Made by a program: the position numbers and the translations under genes. Of a stretch of 64,000 nt of DNA, positions 56,616 through 64,000 are shown piece after piece. The stretch is taken from the NCBI RefSeq assembly GCF_035581365.1, contig NZ_CP141590.1, positions 248,001 to 312,000 of the forward strand. Direction: 5' to 3'. A model generated the notes under the pieces. That model was not told the DNA's origin. It searched no databases and saw nothing but the letters and a program-made list of their open reading frames with translations. Source of the DNA: Tsuneonella sp. CC-YZS046. Its GTDB lineage: Bacteria > Pseudomonadota > Alphaproteobacteria > Sphingomonadales > Sphingomonadaceae. Numbering within the stretch: the first letter of the stretch is position 1; each line of letters opens with the position of its first letter.

Positions 56616-59375
56616 TTATCCCAGCCGCGCCAGCGCCGCCGCCAGCCGTTCCGCCTCCGCCGCATGATGGGCATGATCGGCGCGGGCCTTCTCCACCGCC
56701 TCGGGCTTGGCCTTCTCGACGAAGGCGGGGTTGGACAGGCGACCTTCCAGCGACTTCGCTTCCTTCTGCGAAGCGGCTAGCGCCCTTTCGAGGCGGGCCT
56801 TTTCCGCCTCGATGTCGATCACGCCCTCCAGCGGGACGGCGAAGGTGTCCTCGCCCACGCCGATCTGCATCGCCGCGCCTGCGGGGGCGGCGGCGAAATG
56901 GATGGCGGACAGGCGCGCGAGCCGGTCGATCGCCGCGCCATTGCGGGCGATTACACCCTGCGCATTGGCGCTTGGCGTTTCCAGATAGGCTTCCAGCTTC
57001 GCGCCGGGGGCAATGCCGAGTTCGTTCTTCGCGGCGCGCAGATTGCCGATCAGCCCGATCAGCCATTCCACTTCCGCCTTGGCGGCGGCATCCACCGTTG
57101 CGGCGGGTTCCGGCCATCTGGCGGTAATCAGCGGATAATCCGCCCGCGCGCCCATCTTGCTCCACAGCTCCTCGGTGACGAAGGGCATGAAGGGATGCAG
57201 CATGACCAGGATCTGATCGAGCACCCAGCCCGCGACGGCCCTGGTTTCCTCATCGAACGATCCCTTGATAAGCTCGATATACCAGTCGCAGAATGTGTCC
57301 CAGACGAAGTGATAGATCGCGTTGGCGGCCGCATCGAAGCGCAGGTCGGCCATTGCCTTGTCCAGTTCGGCCAGGGTTTCCACCACTTCGCCGACGATCC
57401 ACTTGTTGACCGCGAGAGTGGCTGCGGGCGCGGCGAGCGAGGCGCTCGCGCCGATGCCGTTGGCCTGGCAGAAGCGGGCAGCGTTCCACAGCTTGGTGGC
57501 GAAGTTGCGGTATCCCTCGACCCGCTTCTCGTCCATCTTCACGTCGCGGCCCTGGCTTTCCATCGCCGCCATGAAGAAGCGCAGCGCATCCGCGCCATAT
57601 TTGTCGATCAGCCCCAGCGGATCGACCACATTGCCCTTGGACTTGGACATCTTCTGCCCGTCCGCCGCGCGGACCAGCCCGTGCAGATACAGCCGCTTCC
57701 ACGGCACCTCGCCCATGAAATGCATCCCCTGCATCGCCATGCGCGCATCCCAGAAGAACAGGATGTCGAAGCCGGAGACCAGCACATCGTTGGGATAGTG
57801 CTTCTGGAGCAGGTCGGTGTTCTCTGGCCAGCCCAGCGTGGCGAAGGGCCACAGCGCGGAGGAGAACCAGGTGTCGAGGACGTCGGGGTCGCGGGTAAGA
57901 ACGGGTTCGTCATCCCCGTGCAAACGGGGACCCAGTTGCGGCGTTGCAGCGGGATTCCCGCCTTCGCGGGAATGACGGGAAAGGGCCAGGGCCCGCGCCT
58001 CTTCCTCGGTTTCCGCGACGAAGACGCTGCCGTCATCGGCATACCACGCCGGAATCCGGTGCCCCCACCACAATTGCCGTGACACGCACCAGGGCTGGAT
58101 GTTTTCCATCCAGTTGAAGAAGGTCTTTTCCCAGCTCTTCGGCACTATTTCGATCGCGCCGGAGCGAACCGCTTCCATGGGTGCGACGGCCAGCTTCTCG
58201 GCATCGACATACCACTGGTCGGTCAGCCAGGGTTCGATCACCACGCCGCCGCGATCGCCGAACGGCGTCTGGATCGTGCGCGGTTCGGCATCAAGTTCGA
58301 CCGGCTCGCCATTCTTGCCCTTGGTTACATGCGGGACGAGGAAGCCGGCGGCCTTCATGTCGGCGACGATCATCTCGCGCACGACGAAGCGGTCGAGGCC
58401 GAGGTATTTCTCGGGCACCAGCCCGTCGGCCGTCTGCACCACCTTCGCTTCGGCATCGAACATGTTGAGCATGTCGGCCGGCCTGATCCCGGCGCGCTTG
58501 CCGACCTCGAAGTCGTTGAAATCGTGCCCCGGCGTGATCTTCACCGCGCCGCTGCCCAGTTCGGGGTCGGCGTGTTCGTCCGCCATCACCTTGAACCGGC
58601 GGCCGGTGATCGGCTGCAGGATTTCCTTGCCGATCACGCTTTTGTAGCGCGGATCGTCGGCATTCACCGCCACCGCCATATCGGCCAGCATGGTTTCCGG
58701 GCGGGTGGTGGCGACCACGATATGATCCGCGCCACTATCCAGCCTGACGCCGTCCGCCAGCGGATAGCGGAAGTGCCAGAAGCCGCCCTTGATCTCCTGC
58801 GTTTCCACCTCGAGGTCGGAAATCGCGGTCTTGAGCTTGGGGTCCCAGTTGACCAGCCGCTTGTCGCGATAGATCAGCCCCTGATTGTAGAGATCGACGA
58901 AGACCTTGACCACCGCGCGGGTGAAATGCGGGTCCATGGTGAACTGCTCACGGCTCCAGTCCATCGAGCAGCCCAGGCGGCGCAGCTGGCGCGTGATGGT
59001 GCCGCCGGATTCGCGCTTCCATTCCCACACCTTCTCGACGAACTGCTCGCGGGTGTAGTTGGTGCGCTTGTCCTGCGCTGCTTCCAGCTGGCGCTCGACC
59101 ACCATCTGGGTCGCGATTCCGGCATGGTCGGTGCCCACCACCCACAGCGCGTCCTTGCCCTTGAGCCGCTCATGCCGGATCAAAATGTCCTGCAGAGTGT
59201 TGTCCAAGGCGTGGCCGATGTGGAGAGAGCCTGTGACATTCGGGGGCGGATTGACGATGGTGAACGGAACGGCATCGCCGCGTTCCGGGCGGAACAGGCC
59301 GTTATCTTCCCAATGGGCGTACCACTTCGCCTCGATTGCGGAAGGATCGAAAGTCTTGTCTAGCTCTGTGCTCAT
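56616..59375 (-). CDS. valS: Valyl-tRNA synthetase with an inserted repeat-encoded peptide
   Basis: A 919-residue enzyme that charges tRNA-Val. HIGH is at 52-55 ([15 protein letters not shown]) and KMSKS at 575-579. The usual domains follow, ending in a helical arm ([28 protein letters not shown]). Between [12 protein letters not shown] and [15 protein letters not shown] lies a stretch of about 23 residues (467-489) encoded by a dispersed hairpin repeat; valS proteins normally pass straight through here. The frame is kept, so the protein is probably functional. I chose the ATG at 59375, where the family begins; the longer frame upstream is not homologous. Confidence 0.95.
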   Translation of the reverse strand: MSTELDKTFDPSAIEAKWYAHWEDNGLFRPERGDAVPFTIVNPPPNVTGSLHIGHALDNTLQDILIRHERLKGKDALWVVGTDHAGIATQMVVERQLEAAQDKRTNYTREQFVEKVWEWKRESGGTITRQLRRLGCSMDWSREQFTMDPHFTRAVVKVFVDLYNQGLIYRDKRLVNWDPKLKTAISDLEVETQEIKGGFWHFRYPLADGVRLDSGADHIVVATTRPETMLADMAVAVNADDPRYKSVIGKEILQPITGRRFKVMADEHADPELGSGAVKITPGHDFNDFEVGKRAGIRPADMLNMFDAEAKVVQTADGLVPEKYLGLDRFVVREMIVADMKAAGFLVPHVTKGKNGEPVELDAEPRTIQTPFGDRGGVVIEPWLTDQWYVDAEKLAVAPMEAVRSGAIEIVPKSWEKTFFNWMENIQPWCVSRQLWWGHRIPAWYADDGSVFVAETEEEARALALSRHSREGGNPAATPQLGPRLHGDDEPVLTRDPDVLDTWFSSALWPFATLGWPENTDLLQKHYPNDVLVSGFDILFFWDARMAMQGMHFMGEVPWKRLYLHGLVRAADGQKMSKSKGNVVDPLGLIDKYGADALRFFMAAMESQGRDVKMDEKRVEGYRNFATKLWNAARFCQANGIGASASLAAPAATLAVNKWIVGEVVETLAELDKAMADLRFDAAANAIYHFVWDTFCDWYIELIKGSFDEETRAVAGWVLDQILVMLHPFMPFVTEELWSKMGARADYPLITARWPEPAATVDAAAKAEVEWLIGLIGNLRAAKNELGIAPGAKLEAYLETPSANAQGVIARNGAAIDRLARLSAIHFAAAPAGAAMQIGVGEDTFAVPLEGVIDIEAEKARLERALAASQKEAKSLEGRLSNPAFVEKAKPEAVEKARADHAHHAAEAERLAAALARLG
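57908..57977 (-). repeat. Full two-hairpin repeat inside valS
   Basis: Seventy bases with ends CGTCATTCCCG and CGGGGATGACG, two hairpins (TTCCCGC-GAAG-GCGGGAA and TCCCCG-TTTGCA-CGGGGA) and a middle spacer. It matches the copies at 42054 and 44422. Within valS it is translated as RHSREGGNP followed by LGPRLHGDD-type sequence. Confidence 0.85.
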
Positions 59376-59481
59376 ATGGTCCCGGCCTTTGCCAGCGCGG
59401 GCAATGCCGCGCAAGCGCTCCGATCATCGGTGGGGAGCAACGCCTTGCCGTTGCCTCATTTTCCCCTCATAGCTGCCCGGG

Positions 59482-60594
59482 ATGCGTGAGTGGGCCGATT
59501 TTTCGATAGAAGAAGGGGAAGCGGGCGGCGCCCGGCTGGTCCTGCACGGCCCGCTCGTAGTCTCGTCGGTGGGGCCGCTGGACCAGCGGCTGCGCGCGAT
59601 GAGCGAATCCCTCGCCGTCGTCGACATCTCGCAAACCACGCTGATCGACACTGTCGGCGCCTGGCTGGCCTGGCGGGTGGCGCGCGATCATGGCGCGGAA
59701 ATCGCGGGGGCAAGCGACGAGGCCAGCCGGCTGATCGAGGAAGTGCGGTCCAACGCCAGCAGCGCGCCGATTGCGCCGCCGCGCGAGGTGTTGTGGCGGC
59801 GGGTGCCCGAAACGGTTGGCGAAACGGTGGTCGACTGGGGCCGGGGCGTCGTTCGCCTGGTCGGCTTCCTGGGCGCGATCCTCATCGCTTTCGGGGGCTT
59901 GATTCGCCATCCGTCGCGCTTTCCGATGCGCTCGCTGGTGCGCCAGATGGAGCTGGTGGGCGTCAATTCGCTCGGCATCATCGGGTTGATGAGCTTCCTG
60001 ATCGGCATCGTGATCGCGCAGCAGGGCGCGGTGCAGCTTCGCCAGTTCGGCGCGGAGATCTACACGATCAACCTGACCGGCCGCCTTACCCTGCGCGAGC
60101 TTGGGGTGCTGATGACCTCGATCATGGTCGCGGGCCGGTCCGGCTCCGCCTTCGCCGCGCAGATCGGCACCATGAAGCTGACCGAGGAAGTGGACGCGAT
60201 GCGCACTATCGGCGTCTCGCCGATCGAGGCGCTGGTGGTTCCGCGCGTTCTCGCGGCCGTGCTGATGATGCCGCTGCTGGGCTTCTTCTCCGCGGTCATC
60301 GCGATCATCGGCGGCGCGTTCCTCGCGGATGTGGCGCTGGATATTCCCTTCTTCACCTTCCTCACCCGGATCCAGGAAGTGGTGCCGATGCACGACGTAT
60401 GGGTCGGGCTGGTGAAGGCGCCGGTATTCGGCCTGATCGTGGCGCTGGCGGGGTGCTATCAGGGGATGCAGGTCACCGCCAATGCGGAGGAAGTGGGCCT
60501 GCGCACCACCATGGCGGTGGTGCAGGCGATCTTCATGGTGATCGTGCTCGATGCCTTCTTCGCGGTGTTCTTTACCGAGCTGGGCTGGGACTGA
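59482..60594 (+). CDS. mlaE: MlaE-type lipid ABC permease with an N-terminal STAS-like domain
   Basis: A 370-residue protein. The first 100 residues look like a STAS domain (LVLHGPLVVSSVGPLDQRL; SLAVVDISQTTLIDTVGAWLAWRVARDHG). The rest is an MlaE permease: GLMSFLIGIVIAQQGAVQLRQFGAEIYTINL and EVDAMRTIGVSPIEALVVPRVLAAVLMMP are family motifs. The fused domain stands in for the separate MlaB protein of enterics. It heads a five-part operon for phospholipid movement between membranes; its start is divergent from valS by 106 bases. Confidence 0.9.
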   Translation: MREWADFSIEEGEAGGARLVLHGPLVVSSVGPLDQRLRAMSESLAVVDISQTTLIDTVGAWLAWRVARDHGAEIAGASDEASRLIEEVRSNASSAPIAPPREVLWRRVPETVGETVVDWGRGVVRLVGFLGAILIAFGGLIRHPSRFPMRSLVRQMELVGVNSLGIIGLMSFLIGIVIAQQGAVQLRQFGAEIYTINLTGRLTLRELGVLMTSIMVAGRSGSAFAAQIGTMKLTEEVDAMRTIGVSPIEALVVPRVLAAVLMMPLLGFFSAVIAIIGGAFLADVALDIPFFTFLTRIQEVVPMHDVWVGLVKAPVFGLIVALAGCYQGMQVTANAEEVGLRTTMAVVQAIFMVIVLDAFFAVFFTELGWD

Positions 60595-60598
60595 GGCG

Positions 60599-61468
60599 AT
60601 GGACGAAACGATCGCCGCGGCCCGCGACGAAGAGTCGCTCGGCGGCCAGTTCAAGGGGGACTATCCCATCGTGGTCGAAGGGCTCACCAACCGTTTCGGC
60701 AGTCAGGTGGTGCATGAGAATCTCTCGCTCAAGGTCAGGCGGGGGGAGATATTGGGCATTGTCGGCGGGTCCGGCAGCGGCAAGTCGGTGCTGATGCGCT
60801 CGATCATCGGGCTGCAGGTGCCCGAGGCAGGCCATATCGAGGTGCTGGGCCGCTCGATGACCGATGCCGAGCCGGAGGATGAAGCGGGCGTGCGCTCGCG
60901 CTGGGGCGTGCTGTTCCAGGGCGGGGCGCTGTTCTCGACCCTGACCGTGGCCGAGAACGTGGAGGTGCCGCTCAAGCAGTTCTATCCGGAAGTCTGCGAC
61001 GAGTTCCGCCACGAGATCGCGCGCTACAAGGTGCGGCTGTCCGGGCTGCCGGAGGAGGCGACCAGCAAATATCCCGCCGAATTGTCCGGCGGCATGAGGA
61101 AGCGCGCCGGGCTTGCCCGCGCTCTGGCGCTCGATCCGGAGCTGCTGTTCCTGGACGAGCCGACCGCCGGGCTCGATCCGATCGGGGCGGCCGGCTTCGA
61201 CCGCCTGACCCGCGAGCTGACCGATACGCTGGGCCTGACCGTGTTCCTGATTACCCACGATCTCGATACCCTGCACGAGATCTGCGACCGTGTGGCCGTG
61301 CTGGCCGACAAGCGGGTGATCGCGGTGGGGACCATTCCGGAACTGCTTGCCAGCGACCATCCCTGGATACAGGAATATTTCAACGGGCCGCGAGGGCGGG
61401 CGGCCCAGCAATCGCAGCAACGCGCCAAGGCGATGGACAATGCCGGTGCGACGGGGGATATCGAATAG
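60599..61468 (+). CDS. mlaF: MlaF-type ABC ATPase
   Basis: A 289-residue ATPase: Walker A GGSGSGKSVL, signature LSGGMRKRAGLARAL, Walker B LLFLDEPTAGLD and the switch His in FLITHDLDTL. It powers lipid transport with the permease encoded four bases upstream. The ATG at 60599 starts a short acidic N-terminal extension; the C-terminal tail is Gln-rich and variable. Confidence 0.92.
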   Translation: MDETIAAARDEESLGGQFKGDYPIVVEGLTNRFGSQVVHENLSLKVRRGEILGIVGGSGSGKSVLMRSIIGLQVPEAGHIEVLGRSMTDAEPEDEAGVRSRWGVLFQGGALFSTLTVAENVEVPLKQFYPEVCDEFRHEIARYKVRLSGLPEEATSKYPAELSGGMRKRAGLARALALDPELLFLDEPTAGLDPIGAAGFDRLTRELTDTLGLTVFLITHDLDTLHEICDRVAVLADKRVIAVGTIPELLASDHPWIQEYFNGPRGRAAQQSQQRAKAMDNAGATGDIE

Positions 61469-61470
61469 CC

Positions 61471-62409
61471 ATGGAAACGCGCGCCAATCATATCTGGGTG
61501 GGGGCGGTCACGCTGGTGCTGCTCGCGGCGCTGGCCGCATTCGTCATCTGGATCGCCCGTCTCAACGCCGGCGAACAGAACGAATATGACATCTTCTTCA
61601 AGCAGTCCGTCGATGGACTGGCGAAGGGTTCGGAAGTCACTTTCTCCGGCGTGCCGGCAGGCCAGGTTCGCACCATCGACCTGTGGGAGAAAGACCCGGA
61701 ATTCGTCCGGGTGCGGATCAAGATCAATGAATCCGTTCCAATCCTGCAGGGCACCACCGCCACTATCCAGGGTTCCTTCACCGGCGTGTCCAAGATCCAG
61801 CTCGATGGCGCCACGCGCGGCGCGCCGCCGATCACGGAGCTGGGGCCGGAAGGGGTGCCGGTGATACCCACCAAGCCGGGCGGGCTGGGCGAGATATTGT
61901 CGAACGCGCCGCTGCTGCTGGAACGGCTCGCGACGCTGACCGAACGGCTGACGCTGGTGCTGTCGGACAAGAACCAGAAATCCATCGAGGGTATCCTCGC
62001 CAATACCGACCGCATGACCAGCAATCTCGCCGACGCCTCGCCCAAGGTGGAGCAGACCCTGGCGGAGCTGCAGGCCACCTTGCGGCAGGCCACCTACAGC
62101 CTCGCGGCCTTCGAGAAGGTGCTGGGGTCCACCGATCAGCTGCTGAATCAGGAAGGCAATTCGCTGGCCGCCCAGCTGCGGGATACGCTCGCCTCGGCGA
62201 AGGGCGCTGCCGATGCGCTGGAGAAGACGCTGAAGGAAGCCGAACCGGCGACCCAGCAATTGTCGCGCAGCACCTTGCCCGCCGCTGAGGCGACGCTGCA
62301 GGATCTGCGCGCCACCAGCAAGGCGCTGCGCAACGTCACCGAACAGATAGAGAGCAAGGGCGCCGGCAGCCTGCTGAAAGGGCAGAAGCTGCCGGATTAC
62401 AAACCATGA
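61471..62409 (+). CDS. mlaD: MlaD-type MCE-domain lipid-binding protein
   Basis: A 312-residue protein with one N-terminal membrane helix (about 8-28), one MCE domain at about 38-115 (YDIFFKQSVDGLAKGSEVTFSGVPAGQVRTIDLW) and a long helical region to the end. It probably forms a periplasmic ring that carries phospholipid to the ABC complex. The start follows the mlaF stop by two bases, so all parts are co-translated. Confidence 0.9.
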   Translation: METRANHIWVGAVTLVLLAALAAFVIWIARLNAGEQNEYDIFFKQSVDGLAKGSEVTFSGVPAGQVRTIDLWEKDPEFVRVRIKINESVPILQGTTATIQGSFTGVSKIQLDGATRGAPPITELGPEGVPVIPTKPGGLGEILSNAPLLLERLATLTERLTLVLSDKNQKSIEGILANTDRMTSNLADASPKVEQTLAELQATLRQATYSLAAFEKVLGSTDQLLNQEGNSLAAQLRDTLASAKGAADALEKTLKEAEPATQQLSRSTLPAAEATLQDLRATSKALRNVTEQIESKGAGSLLKGQKLPDYKP

Positions 62410-63047
62410 GCAAAGCAATGGAACAGTGCAGACGAGGGGCGGAGCCGATGCCGAATGCAACGAGGGCCAATTGGGCGCGGCTGATGGCGCTGCCGCTGGC
62501 GCTGGGCCTTTCGGGCTGCCTGAGCCTTTCCGGCGACGTGCCCGACAGCTTGCTGGAACTGACGCCGCAAAGGGCGGTTCAGGCCGGAACGGCGCGGTCG
62601 GGCAATCTGGCGCAGGCCATTGCCGTGGTCGATCTGGAAACCCCGGCGAAGCTCGATGTGCTCAGGGTGCCGGTGCAGAGCAACGCTACGGAAATCACCT
62701 ATCTCAAGGATGCGGTGTGGGTGGAAAAGCCCGCGCGGCAGTTTTCGCGCCTGCTGGCGGAAACGATCCGCGCGGGCGGAACGCGGCTGGTGCTGGACGC
62801 GACCGAGGGCCGGTTCCAGGCCTCCACCCGCCTCACGGGGCAATTGCTGGATCTGGGCTATGACGCGGCCAGCCAGTCCGTGATCGTGCGCTACGATGCG
62901 GTGCTGACCCGGTCGGACGGATCGATCTCCAATCGCCGCTTCGAAAGCAGGGTGCCGGGCATTTCGGCCGAGGCCGGCGCGGTAGGGCCGGCGCTGAACC
63001 AGGCGGCGAACGATGTCGCCGCCCAGGTGGCGGACTGGGTGGGTTAG
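62406..63047 (+). CDS. ABC-type transport auxiliary lipoprotein
   Basis: A 213-residue lipoprotein; its lipobox is LGLSGC, so it is anchored after about residue 37. The mature part matches the ABC-transport auxiliary family (AIAVVDLETPAKLDVLRVPVQSN; WVEKPARQFSRLLAETI; LDLGYDAASQSVIVRYDAVLTR). Members (PqiC-like) dock onto MCE systems from the outer membrane. It overlaps mlaD by four bases and ends convergent with, and four bases into, the ATP12-type gene. Confidence 0.85.
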   Translation: MSKAMEQCRRGAEPMPNATRANWARLMALPLALGLSGCLSLSGDVPDSLLELTPQRAVQAGTARSGNLAQAIAVVDLETPAKLDVLRVPVQSNATEITYLKDAVWVEKPARQFSRLLAETIRAGGTRLVLDATEGRFQASTRLTGQLLDLGYDAASQSVIVRYDAVLTRSDGSISNRRFESRVPGISAEAGAVGPALNQAANDVAAQVADWVG

Positions 63048-63739
63048 GCCCGGGCCAATTCCGCGAAGCGCAGGGCGTTGGCGAAATCGCGCAGGCGCTT
63101 CGCCCGGCGTTCCTGCGCCAGGCTGTCCCAGCCCCATTGTTCCGCCTGCCAATCCTCCTCCAGATTGGCCACTGCCCAGAGCGCTTCCGCGTTCGCATCG
63201 GGTTCGAGCGCGGCCAGAGCGATGGATAGCGACGCGGATAGCGATGCCAGGGTGGCCAGCGCGGCCAGGGCGAAATCGTCCTGCCCTTGCAGCACGTCCC
63301 GCAGGCGTTCGAGGCTGGCTTCGGGCTGCGGGCGATGGACGATGCCGCTCACCCGCTCCAGCCGGATCGCATGGCGGGCCTCGGTCTTTTCCAGCAGCGG
63401 CTCCCACAGCTGCTGCTGGCGCTTGAACAGCGGTTCGTCCGGGTCGGCCCGATAGCAGAGCGTATCGGTTTCGGCATAGCGCAGCAGATCCTTCACCGTG
63501 CGGATGCGGTCTGCGGCCGCCACGTCGATAGCGTAATCGGCAAGGTCGCGCAGCAGGAAGGTGGCGGGGTCGATCTCGTCGCCCTGTTCCGCCCATTCCC
63601 GGGCCAGTTCATCGGCAAGCGCCCGCGAGCGGACGACCTGCGCCTTGCCGGCCGCCGTCTTCACCTTGCGGCCGTCCAGCGCGACCTGCCATCCGCCATC
63701 GGCCTCGACGGCGATGGCGTGTTTGTAGAAGCGTTTCAT
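63044..63739 (-). CDS. ATP12-family chaperone
   Basis: A 231-residue protein with the ATP12 pattern: KRFYKHAIAVEADGGWQVALDGRKVKTAAGKAQVV at the start, EWAEQGDEIDPATFLLRDLADYAIDVA, then DLLRYAETDTLCYRAD. In mitochondria ATP12 helps assemble F1-ATPase; the bacterial role is taken from that. The ATG at 63739 starts the homology. Its start overlaps the next upstream gene by four bases. Confidence 0.9.
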   Translation of the reverse strand: MKRFYKHAIAVEADGGWQVALDGRKVKTAAGKAQVVRSRALADELAREWAEQGDEIDPATFLLRDLADYAIDVAAADRIRTVKDLLRYAETDTLCYRADPDEPLFKRQQQLWEPLLEKTEARHAIRLERVSGIVHRPQPEASLERLRDVLQGQDDFALAALATLASLSASLSIALAALEPDANAEALWAVANLEEDWQAEQWGWDSLAQERRAKRLRDFANALRFAELARA

Positions 63740-63963
63740 GGAACCGGCGTCCTCCAGGCCCGCGCGAGCACTTGCGGCACGATGAAGATGTCGCACAGGC
63801 CGATGACAAGCCCGACCCATCCCACGACGCGCGGCAGCGGGATCACGCCGTTGAGCAGCAGAAGCGATGCCAGCACCATGGCCACTCCGCCCAGCCGGAG
63901 CGCGGACATCACGATGAAACGGTTGCGTGCGCGGCGCTCGGCCGCTTCCCGGCTTTCGTTCAT
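63736..63963 (-). CDS. Small two-helix membrane protein of unknown function
   Basis: A 75-residue protein with a charged N-terminus (MNESREAAERRARNRF) and two membrane helices (about 20-40 and 45-65). It is joined by overlaps to the ATP12-like gene and to the gene upstream, so it belongs to the same operon. I do not know the family; such small genes next to ATP12 seem to recur in related bacteria, but I cannot confirm that here. Confidence 0.7.
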   Translation of the reverse strand: MNESREAAERRARNRFIVMSALRLGGVAMVLASLLLLNGVIPLPRVVGWVGLVIGLCDIFIVPQVLARAWRTPVP

Positions 63964-64000
63964 GGCAGCAGGGCGACCAGATCGGCCGGGGTCCGCGCGA
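63960..64000 (-). CDS. C-terminal end of an upstream gene (partial)
   Basis: Only the last codons are visible: ARTPADLVALLP then TGA. Its stop overlaps the ATG of the small membrane protein by four bases (ATGA), which supports a real coding end. The protein cannot be identified from twelve residues. Confidence 0.4.
   Translation of the reverse strand, partial: ARTPADLVALLP

Overview
The window is GC-rich (by eye about 65% G+C) and densely coded. Gene content points to an alphaproteobacterium of the Sphingomonadales: a COQ9-family protein, an ATP12-family chaperone, an EipA/DUF1134 protein, a STAS-fused MlaE permease, a TIGR02186 protein beside a TauE-type permease, and REP-like hairpin repeats ending in GTCATTCCCG. 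This placement is inference from gene families; there is no rRNA in the window.

Region 1 (1-20055) is a flagellar locus. The tail of flhA is followed by fliA (sigma-28) on the + strand. On the - strand a nearly gap-free run reads sigma-54-type activator, fliE-F-G-H-I-J-K-L-M-N-O-P-Q-R, flhB, fliD, fliS; most junctions overlap or are a few bases apart. A LuxR/FixJ-type regulator with a degenerate receiver, an unknown protein and a diguanylate cyclase lie between the two parts, and flagellin (fliC) diverges from the activator. Sites of the form TAAA-N15-GCCG stand before fliC and the diguanylate cyclase, and a one-mismatch version stands before fliD, suggesting a local FliA regulon. No hook/rod (flg), motor (mot) or chemotaxis (che) genes are in view.

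Region 2 (20170-24826) is a four-gene MarR-controlled tripartite efflux operon (marR, NodT-type outer membrane lipoprotein, EmrA-like, EmrB-like) with overlapping palindromes just before marR. Region 3 (24834-31190) holds 3-hydroxybutyrate dehydrogenase with a patatin-like hydrolase (probable storage-polymer or lipid use), a DUF1345 membrane protein, a SnoaL-like protein, tRNA-Ser(GCT), an EipA-like envelope protein, an aromatic aminotransferase and a GNAT acetyltransferase. Region 4 (31180-39302) has riboflavin genes ribE and ribD, a small membrane protein, YgjP-like and YcgN-like proteins, SCO1, an ankyrin protein, COQ9, feoAB and ssb.

Region 5 (39303-44575) is repeat-rich: PQQ glucose dehydrogenase, an OmpA-family protein, an HTH protein, and several copies of a two-hairpin repeat. 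One copy appears split by a 395-bp lower-GC cassette with inverted ends, a 14-bp flanking duplication and a 113-codon ORF. Another copy lies in frame inside valS (57908-57977). Region 6 (44576-64000) holds UDP-glucose dehydrogenase, a Ser/Thr phosphatase, a TorF-type porin, a SIMPL protein, glyoxalase I, an NfrB-like glycosyltransferase with an NfrA-C-like partner, TauE plus TIGR02186, a HerA-like ATPase, a three-copy array of about 98-bp multi-hairpin repeats, queE, valS, an Mla lipid-transport operon and an ATP12-like chaperone.
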